NCBI GenBank assembly: GCA_016208665.1
Contig: JACQXT010000216.1
Location: 1 to 5,138, forward strand
Direction: 5' to 3'
DNA from: Chitinivibrionia bacterium
GTDB taxonomy: Bacteria > Krumholzibacteriota > Krumholzibacteriia > WVZY01
Length of the DNA: 5,138 bases
The position numbers and the translations under genes are program-made. Within the stretch, counting starts at the first letter, position 1. The number at the start of each line of letters is the position of its first letter. The notes beneath the pieces were generated by a model. That model was not told the origin of the DNA. It saw nothing but the letters and a program-made list of their open reading frames with translations, and ran no database searches. This document shows positions 1 through 5,138 of the stretch, in pieces.

Positions 1-1811
1 ATGTCCGGGACTTCCAGGATCATGGCAGGTACATGCCGTGGTGAAGCCTTGTCCCGAAGGGCTTTTCTGATCCGCTCTTTCAGGTCGTCGGTAAGAGGCG
101 CACCGGGAGCCAGTTTCACGAAGAGGAGGACCCTCTGGTCGTTCTCCCAGTTCTGCCCGATGGCCACACTGTCTGCCACTTCCTGAAACTGGTCTACCAC
201 GTTGTAGATCTCTGCGGTCCCTATCCTCACCCCTGAGGGTTTCAGGATTGCGTCCGATCTTCCGAAGAAGGTGACGCCCTTCGTGTCGGAATAGAACTCC
301 ACGTAGTCACCGTGCCGCCATACCTCGGGGTAGATGGAGAAGTAGGCGTCCCTGTACCGGGTGAGTTCCGGATCGTTCCAGAAATAGAGCGGCATGGAGG
401 GAGCAGGCGCTTCGCAGACCAGCTCTCCCTGGGTATCATACACGGGAGTTCCCTTCTCGTCATAGGCCTTCACCTTCATGCCCAGTGCAGGTGCCTGCAG
501 CTCTCCCGCGTAAACGGGGAGCGTGGGACACCCCATGACGAAGCAGCCGTTGATGTCGGTGCCGCCGGAGAGGGAGTTGAAGTGGATGTCCTCCTTTATT
601 GAGCGGTAGACATACTCGAATCCCTCTGCAGACAGAGGGGAGCCGGTCTGTCCCATGGATTTGAGGGAAGAGAGGTCGAACAGGTCTTTGGGGACGAAGT
701 TCTGGCTCTTCAACATGTTCAGATAGGTGGCGCTCGTTCCGAAGAAGGTGATCTTCTCCTCGTCCACGAGCCTCCACATGGTTCCCCAGTCCGGGTATGC
801 GGGGTTGCCGTCGAAAAGGACCACCGTTGCGCCTACGGCAAAAGATGCCATGAGCCAGTTCCACATCATCCATGAGGGGGCGGTCATGTAGATTACCCTA
901 TCTTCCCGTTTCAGGTCTGCATGGAGGATGAGTTCCTTCATCTGGTTAATCAGAATCCCTCCCACGCTCTGGACCATGCACTTCGGCTTGCCGGTGGTTC
1001 CCGAAGAAAACATGATGTAAAGGGGGTGGTCGAAGGGCACCTGCTCGAAGACAAGTTCTGTCTTGTCTCCCAGGAAATCCTTATAGAGAACCGCCTTGGG
1101 CACACTTTTCACATCGGGTGTCTCATTCACGTAGGAGACGATGACCACCCGCTCGATTGAGGGGACCGCATCGACGACGGCCTTTACGTCAGGGAGCATG
1201 TTGAAGGGTTTGTTCTTGTAAAGGTAGCCGTCCACTGCGAAAAGGACCTTGGGTTCGATCTGGCTGAAGCGGTCGATGACTGCCTGGGTGCCCAGTTCTG
1301 ATCCGCATGAAGCCCAGGTGGCGCCCAAGGAGGTGGTGGCAAGCATGGCAATTGCTGTCTCTGTCATGTTGGGCATGTAGGCAACGACCCGGTCTTCCTT
1401 GGTGACGCCCAGGGACTTCAGGGAATTGGCAAGGCAGCCCACGGTCTTATGCAGGTCTTCATAGCTTATCCGCACGGACGGTTTCGTTTCGCACTTGAAG
1501 ACGATGGCATCTTTCTCGTCGCGGTATCTGAGGAGGTTCTCGGCAAAGTTGAGCTCGGCGCCGGGGAACCATCTGGTCCCGGGGAATCTGGTCAAGTCTT
1601 CCACCACCTGTGTGTACGTTCTGGATGCGTTGATTTCCAGGAAATCCCAGAGGCTTGCCCAGAAATCGGGAATGGCGGTGACGGACCATTCGTAGAGATC
1701 GAAATATGTGGAGAAGGACTTTCCGAACCTGCCATTCACGTACGTGATGAACCGTGTGATGTTCGCATCTTCCCTTCTTGCTGCAGACGGTGTCCAGAGC
1801 GGATGTTTCAT
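1..1811 (-). CDS. aacS: Acetoacetyl-CoA synthetase (acetoacetate-CoA ligase), C-terminus cut by window edge
   Basis: This cytoplasmic ANL-superfamily enzyme is predicted to convert acetoacetate, ATP and CoA to acetoacetyl-CoA, AMP and PPi. I translated 603 uninterrupted codons from the ATG at 1811; the frame is still open at base 1. The N-terminus has the family opening (PLWTPS, residues 4-9), an ACAS_N-like stretch (YEWSV, 40-44) and WFPGAELNFAENLL (81-94). The ATP-binding P-loop is SSGTTGKPK (269-277). WMMWN (314-318) and DGNPAYPD (334-341) are typical of acetoacetyl-CoA synthetases. SGGTDI (415-420) is the A5 motif, HGD (500-502) A7, and GRSDA with GVRIGTAEIY (517-536) the A8 hinge. SPRHVP (590-595) precedes the missing end. 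The family is about 650 residues, so roughly 45-50 residues are off-window, including the A10 catalytic lysine. The start is supported by a strong Shine-Dalgarno and the family-like N-terminus. It lies 68 bases downstream of livF. Acetyl- or propionyl-CoA synthetase is less likely because these motifs fit AacS better. Confidence 0.93.
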   Translation of the reverse strand, partial: MKHPLWTPSAARREDANITRFITYVNGRFGKSFSTYFDLYEWSVTAIPDFWASLWDFLEINASRTYTQVVEDLTRFPGTRWFPGAELNFAENLLRYRDEKDAIVFKCETKPSVRISYEDLHKTVGCLANSLKSLGVTKEDRVVAYMPNMTETAIAMLATTSLGATWASCGSELGTQAVIDRFSQIEPKVLFAVDGYLYKNKPFNMLPDVKAVVDAVPSIERVVIVSYVNETPDVKSVPKAVLYKDFLGDKTELVFEQVPFDHPLYIMFSSGTTGKPKCMVQSVGGILINQMKELILHADLKREDRVIYMTAPSWMMWNWLMASFAVGATVVLFDGNPAYPDWGTMWRLVDEEKITFFGTSATYLNMLKSQNFVPKDLFDLSSLKSMGQTGSPLSAEGFEYVYRSIKEDIHFNSLSGGTDINGCFVMGCPTLPVYAGELQAPALGMKVKAYDEKGTPVYDTQGELVCEAPAPSMPLYFWNDPELTRYRDAYFSIYPEVWRHGDYVEFYSDTKGVTFFGRSDAILKPSGVRIGTAEIYNVVDQFQEVADSVAIGQNWENDQRVLLFVKLAPGAPLTDDLKERIRKALRDKASPRHVPAMILEVPD

Positions 1812-1820
1812 GCCCGTGCG

Positions 1821-1828
1821 TCCTCCCT
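1821..1828 (-). promoter_or_regulatory. Ribosome binding site of aacS
   Basis: On the minus strand AGGGAGGA lies 9 bases before the ATG at 1811. It is the strongest Shine-Dalgarno in the window and fixes the synthetase start. It follows an A-rich, probably unstructured leader (about 1829-1851), which fits independent and efficient initiation, unlike the coupled starts of livM, livG and livF. Confidence 0.8.
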
Positions 1829-1851
1829 ATGGTTTTTGTTCTTTTTGATTT

Positions 1852-1876
1852 CCCATGGTTCCCCCGGAAACCAGGG
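1852..1876 (-). repeat. Imperfect inverted repeat / hairpin between livF and aacS
   Basis: The 68-base gap holds an 18-base imperfect dyad (1856-1873) with arms TGGTT and AACCA; 14 of its 18 positions match their own reverse complement. As minus-strand RNA it can form a 7-bp stem, including one G-U pair, with a CGGG loop. A single-base bulge separates this from three further C-G pairs (1852-1854 with 1874-1876). The stem starts 3 bases after the livF stop codon. The sequence after it is A-rich rather than a T-run, so it is not a standard intrinsic terminator. It could be an operator, an mRNA 3'-end stabiliser for the liv message or a processing site. No clear sigma70 or sigma54 promoter is visible in the gap. 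Confidence 0.45.
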
Positions 1877-1879
1877 TTT

Positions 1880-2590
1880 CTATATCATCAGGTACTCTCT
1901 TTTCACTTCCTCGTTCGTTTCAAGTTCCGCGATGCTCCCGCTGTACTTGATCCTGCCTCTGTCTATGACGTAGGCCCTCTCGGCGATGGAGAGGGAGAAC
2001 CTGACGTTCTGTTCGGAGAAGAGGATCGTCAGTCCGGTCTCCTTGAGCTTGATGAGTCTCTCCGCAAAATCCTTGACCACGAGAGGTGCCAGACCCTCGA
2101 CGGGTTCGTCAAGGAGGATAAGCTCGGGATTGCCCATGAGAGTCCTGCCGATAGTGAGCATCTGCTGCTCCCCGCCGCTCAGATAGCCGCCGAGGTTCTT
2201 TTCCAGCTGTTTCAGCTTCGGGAAGATTTCGTAGATCCTCTCCACGGTCCAGGGTTCACCCTTGAAATGCTCCGATTTCTTCATACCTATCTCGAGGTTT
2301 TCACGCACCGTCAAATCAGGAAAGATGAGCCTGTTGTCCGGCACGTACCCGATGCCCTTCTGTGCTATTTTGTACGGGGGTCTCCCCGTCATATCTTCGC
2401 CGTGGAAGATTACGCTCCCTGCTTTCGGTGGCGTCAGCCCCATGATGCTTCGAAGCGTCGTCGTTTTTCCGGCGCCGTTCCTGCCGAGAAGACAGACAAG
2501 CTCTCCGCTGTTCACCTGGAGGGAAACGTCGAAGAGGATGTGGCTCGTGCCGTAGAAGGTGTTAAGGCCGTTGGCTTCGAATATCAGCAT
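1880..2590 (-). CDS. livF: Branched-chain amino acid ABC transporter ATP-binding protein LivF
   Basis: This 236-residue protein is the second cytoplasmic ATPase of the importer; it pairs with LivG and drives transport through LivH/LivM. Walker A is GRNGAGKTT (36-44). The Q-loop region is YVPDNR (82-87). The ABC signature is LSGGEQQ (137-143). Walker B is LILLDEP (157-163) with E162 as the catalytic base, and the D-loop region is GLAP (166-169). The H-switch position reads SEQN (192-195), with Gln where most ABC ATPases have His; this is a known feature of LivF and helps separate it from LivG. VPDNR replaces the usual LivF VPEGR or VPEDR. Length is normal for the family. The ATG at 2590 overlaps the end of livG by 7 bases (ATGCTGA), with GGGTGA 6 bases upstream, so translation is probably coupled. 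The stop is TAG. A UrtE-type urea transporter ATPase is a weaker alternative. Confidence 0.95.
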   Translation of the reverse strand: MLIFEANGLNTFYGTSHILFDVSLQVNSGELVCLLGRNGAGKTTTLRSIMGLTPPKAGSVIFHGEDMTGRPPYKIAQKGIGYVPDNRLIFPDLTVRENLEIGMKKSEHFKGEPWTVERIYEIFPKLKQLEKNLGGYLSGGEQQMLTIGRTLMGNPELILLDEPVEGLAPLVVKDFAERLIKLKETGLTILFSEQNVRFSLSIAERAYVIDRGRIKYSGSIAELETNEEVKREYLMI

Positions 2591-3339
2591 AGTTCATCAC
2601 CCAGATAGCATTGTTGCGCCTCTTTGTTCCTCCGCACCTCCTCCGGGGTTCCTTCGGCAACAAGTATGCCCTGATGGAGAACGGAGAGTTTCTTGGCGTA
2701 GCCGAAAATTACCGATATGTCGTGCTCAGTGAAGAGGATCGAAAGGCCGATCTCTTCATTCAGGCGCTTCACCAGTTCCATGGTCTCATGTGTCTCCTCC
2801 GAGGACATCCCTGCGGTAGGTTCGTCGAGGAGGAGAAGGTCCGGTTTGCTTGCCAGCGCCAGCGCCAGTTCCAGTTTCTTCTTGTCGCCCTGGGACAGGA
2901 TGCCTGCCTCCGTATGCTTATGGCTCTGGAGTCCGGTGAGGTTGAGGAGCTCAAGGGTCTCCTCCTTGGCGAGTCTCGCAGCAGGAGTAAAGAAGTTAAG
3001 GGTCTTTTTCTTCTGGGCGAGAATGGACTGCCTCACGTTTTCGTAGGTGGTCAGTTTTGGGTAGATATTGCTTACCTGAAAGGCCCTCGTGATCCCGATG
3101 CGGGCGATCTTGTGGCGCGGCCAGTTCGTTATTTCCTCCTCCCTGAAGAAGACATGGCCACCCGTGACATGGTGGTATCCTGTGACAAGGTTGAAGAATG
3201 TGCTTTTTCCAGCGCCGTTGGGGCCTATAATGGCCGCAATCTGGCCCTTTGCAAGAGTGTAGTTGACGTCGGTAAGCACCTGGTATTTGAAAAAAGCCTT
3301 GCTGAGATGCTCCACCTTCAGGATGTGGTCGTTATCCAT
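2584..3339 (-). CDS. livG: Branched-chain amino acid ABC transporter ATP-binding protein LivG
   Basis: This 251-residue protein is the first ATPase subunit of the importer. Walker A is GPNGAGKST (39-47). The Q-loop is RAFQ with Q88. The signature is LSQGDKK (148-154), a variant of LSGGQ in which the second Ser/Gly position is Gln and the final Gln is Asp. Walker B is LLLLDEP (168-174) with E173, the D-loop region AGMSSEE (176-182), and the H-switch TEHD with H206. The long segment between Q-loop and signature (about 100-147) and the C-terminal TPEEVRRN (231-238) are typical of LivG, as is the total length. The ATG at 3339 overlaps the livM stop by 8 bases (ATGGATAA), and AGGGGG lies 8 bases upstream. 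It overlaps livF at its 3' end and stops with TGA. Retention of His in the H-switch, unlike its partner LivF, supports assignment as LivG. Confidence 0.95.
   Translation of the reverse strand: MDNDHILKVEHLSKAFFKYQVLTDVNYTLAKGQIAAIIGPNGAGKSTFFNLVTGYHHVTGGHVFFREEEITNWPRHKIARIGITRAFQVSNIYPKLTTYENVRQSILAQKKKTLNFFTPAARLAKEETLELLNLTGLQSHKHTEAGILSQGDKKKLELALALASKPDLLLLDEPTAGMSSEETHETMELVKRLNEEIGLSILFTEHDISVIFGYAKKLSVLHQGILVAEGTPEEVRRNKEAQQCYLGDELC
2597..2602 (-). promoter_or_regulatory. Weak ribosome binding site of livF, inside livG
   Basis: GGGTGA lies 6 bases before the livF ATG at 2590, within the last codons of livG. It matches the anti-Shine-Dalgarno only partly. Together with the 7-base livG/livF overlap this suggests livF relies on ribosomes finishing livG. 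Confidence 0.5.
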
Positions 3340-4324
3340 GCTGCGAGCCCCCTGTGTCTGCCCGGTTGGCGTCGGCCATTGCCGTTGTCTTGGAAGCGAA
3401 ATACCCCTTAGTCTTTATGATTCCGAAGAGACCTCCAGGCATGAGAAGCACCACGAGTATGATGATGACGCCGCTCACCAGGGGCCAGTATTCGGTGAAA
3501 CCCGTTACGAAGGCGTTGAGAAAGGTGTAGATGACCGAACCGATCATGGGGCCGAGAAAGTGGTGCGGTCCCCCTATGATCGCCATGAAGACGGGATGGC
3601 CTGAATGCTGCCAGTTGCAGAGGTCGGGCGCCACGCTCCTGTTGAAGGGGCCCCAGAGGGCTCCTGCGAGGCCCGCAAACATCCCTGCAATGATGAAGTT
3701 GATGTGCATGTACCGCTGGACATTGAGCCCGATAAACTCGGTCCTTTCCGAATTGTCCCTGATGGCCCGCATGGTGTAGCCGAAGGGAGACTCGGTGATG
3801 TAGTAGAGGACCACCATGGCAATAGTCACGATGGCAAGGGAAAAGTAGTAGTATAGGTTGGTAGCGAAGATCCATTCAGGGGGGTTGATGCCCTGGAGGC
3901 CGTTGTCTCCCCCGGTGAAAGAATACCATTGAAAAACGATGTAAAAGACAAGCTGGCCGAAGGCCATGGTAAGTATGGCGAAATAGATACCCCGAAGACG
4001 GACACAGAAGGAGCCGAGGATTGCCGCGGCTATTCCGGCGGTGATCATGGAGATGGGGAGACAGGCCAGAAGGGGCCATTTGAGTTTCACCATGAGGAGG
4101 CCCGTGGTGTAAGCGCCGACCCCGTAATACGCGGCATGGCCGAAGGAAAGCTGCCCCATGTAGCCGAAAATGAGGTTGAAGCTTGCCGCGAAGAGCCCGA
4201 GAATAAGGATCTCGTTAAAGACGTGGACCCAGAAGTGCGGCACAACATGGGGCAGAATGACGGCCACGATAAGAAGCGTGAGGGGAAGCCAGTATTTCCT
4301 GAAAAGACCATTATTATCAGCCAT
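3332..4324 (-). CDS. livM: Branched-chain amino acid ABC transporter permease LivM
   Basis: This 330-residue inner-membrane permease pairs with LivH to form the substrate channel. Hydrophobic segments fall at about 12-32, 34-55, 59-78, 84-107, 113-133, 157-176, 208-226, 243-275 and 280-303. Conserved family stretches are GYMGQLSFGHAAYYGVGAY (54-72), RGIYFAILTMAFGQ (111-124), the cytoplasmic ATPase-contact loop around SPFGYTMRAIRDN (179-191), AGLAGALWGP (217-226), and a glycine-rich GGPHHFLGP (251-259). The last reads PHH where many LivM proteins have a GT-containing turn. MPGGLFGI (295-302) ends the membrane domain, and a hydrophilic tail of about 28 residues follows. Length is usual for LivM. 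The ATG at 4324 follows the livH stop after one base, with TGAGGG 6 bases upstream. It ends in TAA, overlapping livG. The UrtC urea permease is an alternative, but no urease or urea genes are visible. Confidence 0.94.
   Translation of the reverse strand: MADNNGLFRKYWLPLTLLIVAVILPHVVPHFWVHVFNEILILGLFAASFNLIFGYMGQLSFGHAAYYGVGAYTTGLLMVKLKWPLLACLPISMITAGIAAAILGSFCVRLRGIYFAILTMAFGQLVFYIVFQWYSFTGGDNGLQGINPPEWIFATNLYYYFSLAIVTIAMVVLYYITESPFGYTMRAIRDNSERTEFIGLNVQRYMHINFIIAGMFAGLAGALWGPFNRSVAPDLCNWQHSGHPVFMAIIGGPHHFLGPMIGSVIYTFLNAFVTGFTEYWPLVSGVIIILVVLLMPGGLFGIIKTKGYFASKTTAMADANRADTGGSQHG
3348..3353 (-). promoter_or_regulatory. Ribosome binding site of livG, inside livM
   Basis: AGGGGG lies 8 bases before the livG ATG at 3339, within the last codons of livM. 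It supports this ATG as the start even though it lies upstream of the livM stop codon. Confidence 0.6.
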
Positions 4325-4325
4325 G

Positions 4326-5138
4326 TTATGCCCTCATTGGTGTGCCGAAGAGTCCCCAGGGACGCACGATAAGGATGATCGCAGTGATGATGAAGATCAT
4401 GACCATTGCGCCGTCGGGCCAGTAGAGTATGGAGAAGGAGAATACCTCGCCCACGATGAGGGCGCCGATGAGCGTTCCCATAAGGCTCCCGAAGCCGCCG
4501 ATGACAACGACACAGAAGGCCTGGATGATGATGGCGATATCCATGCCCAGAGTGACGGAGCCGATTGCTGACTGGATGCCTCCGGCCAACCCGGCGATGA
4601 AAATCCCTAAGGTAAATACCCAGGTGTAGATTTTCGGTATGGGGATGCCCAGAGCACTCACCATCTCCCTGCTGAATACGGCTGCCTTGACGATGTGGCC
4701 GTATTTCGTATATTTCAGAAACCACCAGAGCCCGACTGCCACCGCAAAACCGGCGAGTATGACGAAGATGAAATAAGAGTCGAGGGGGGCCCCAAAGATG
4801 AAGATGGGTTTCTGAATTGCGGGGGGACGCACGATGAGCCTGTCCGTCGGCCCCCAGACGATTTTGATCAAATCGGCAAAGATCAGCGCCAGTGCGTAGG
4901 TAATGAGGAGCTGTTCATGGAGCTCCCTCTTGTAGATCCTCTTGATAAGGACTATTTCGGTCACCCAGCCGACTGCAGCACAGGCGAAAGCCGCAAGGGG
5001 TATGCTCACCCAGAGCGCGAAGGAATAGTCCTGCATGACGCTCCAGAAGGTGTAGCAGAAGTAGGCGCCGATAAGCCAGAGTGTGGCATGGGCGCAATTA
5101 AGGATGTTCATCACCCCGAAGATAAGAGAGAGGCCCGC
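4326..5138 (-). CDS. livH: Branched-chain amino acid ABC transporter permease LivH, N-terminus cut by window edge
   Basis: This is the other inner-membrane permease of the importer. The frame is open through base 5138 and gives 270 residues before the TAA stop. The first residues read AGLSLIFGVMN followed by CAHATLWLIGAY, the conserved first half of LivH, so the protein starts off-window. The GTG at 5114 and ATG at 5111 lie inside this motif and are not starts. Numbered from the edge, further family stretches are QLLITYALALIFADLIK (76-92), the cytoplasmic loop TKYGHIVKAAVFSREM (144-159) with GIPI (164-167), AGLAGGIQS (182-190), GGFGSLMGTLIGALIVGE (214-231) and RPWGLFG (259-265). Hydrophobic segments alternate as expected for an 8-9 helix permease. 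LivH is usually about 290-300 residues, so roughly 20-30 are missing. It is the first visible gene of the tightly packed livHMGF run; any binding-protein gene would lie beyond the right edge. Confidence 0.93.
   Translation of the reverse strand, partial: AGLSLIFGVMNILNCAHATLWLIGAYFCYTFWSVMQDYSFALWVSIPLAAFACAAVGWVTEIVLIKRIYKRELHEQLLITYALALIFADLIKIVWGPTDRLIVRPPAIQKPIFIFGAPLDSYFIFVILAGFAVAVGLWWFLKYTKYGHIVKAAVFSREMVSALGIPIPKIYTWVFTLGIFIAGLAGGIQSAIGSVTLGMDIAIIIQAFCVVVIGGFGSLMGTLIGALIVGEVFSFSILYWPDGAMVMIFIITAIILIVRPWGLFGTPMRA
4331..4336 (-). promoter_or_regulatory. Ribosome binding site of livM, inside livH
   Basis: TGAGGG lies 6 bases before the livM ATG at 4324 and is embedded in the final Met-Arg codons of livH. 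The livH stop and livM start are separated by one base (TAACATG), so ribosomes ending livH can restart on livM. Confidence 0.65.

Noticed and set aside
1..1811. Synthetase region as a frameshifted pseudogene
   Set aside because: Direct translation from 1811 runs 603 codons without a stop, with all family motifs in order. It only looks broken because its stop codon lies outside the window.
1852..1876. Intrinsic terminator after livF
   Set aside because: The hairpin is followed on the minus strand by an A-rich stretch rather than a T-run. The T-rich stretch on the plus strand lies before the hairpin, so it is not a terminator in that direction either.
1778..3411. Two long plus-strand open frames (1778-2608 and 2611-3411) opposite livF and livG, with similar ones opposite livM and aacS
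   Set aside because: Their codons are exact reverse complements of the real minus-strand codons. They stay open because CTA, TTA and TCA are rare in these genes. Their translations show no recognisable domain and they lack their own ribosome binding sites.
5109..5114. GTG at 5114 or ATG at 5111 as the start of livH
   Set aside because: The frame continues upstream to the window edge and encodes AGLSLIFG, which completes the conserved LivH motif. The true start is off-window.
1880..5138. Urea transporter (UrtBCDE) rather than LivHMGF
   Set aside because: The permease and ATPase sizes and the LivG signature do not suit Urt proteins as I know them, and no urease or urea-related gene is present. 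A substrate other than amino acids remains possible.

Overview
The window carries five genes, all on the minus strand, reading from right to left. They form a branched-chain amino acid type (LivHMGF, HAAT family) ABC importer core followed by an acetoacetyl-CoA synthetase. Genes fill almost everything. The only non-coding stretch of note is the 68 bases between livF and the synthetase (1812-1879), and no gene-free stretch exceeds 300 bases. Both ends of the window cut genes: livH lacks its N-terminus at the right edge, and the synthetase lacks its C-terminus at the left edge. I see no RNA gene, mobile element, CRISPR array or long repeat.

In transcription order the layout is livH (5138 to 4326, 5' end missing), livM (4324-3332), livG (3339-2584), livF (2590-1880), a 68-base gap holding an imperfect inverted repeat, then aacS (1811 to beyond 1). 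The four transporter genes are packed for translational coupling: 1 base separates livH and livM, livM/livG overlap by 8 bases, and livG/livF overlap by 7. LivH and LivM are the two membrane permeases and LivG and LivF the two ATPases. The periplasmic binding protein the system needs is not in the window; it may lie upstream of livH or elsewhere.

The synthetase should activate acetoacetate to acetoacetyl-CoA using ATP. With the importer, a coherent reading is a catabolic unit: leucine breakdown through HMG-CoA ends in acetyl-CoA plus acetoacetate, and AacS would return the latter to the CoA pool. Alternatively the importer may carry a short organic acid rather than an amino acid, since HAAT-family transporters also serve carboxylates, amides and aromatic acids. 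The sequence does not decide between these.

The organism is a bacterium of moderately high GC. The codon use, the compact liv cluster and the neighbouring CoA ligase would suit an anaerobic deltaproteobacterium (Desulfobacterota), but this is a low-confidence guess. The window is mostly ordinary metabolic and transport DNA, and I did not find a new type of system in it.
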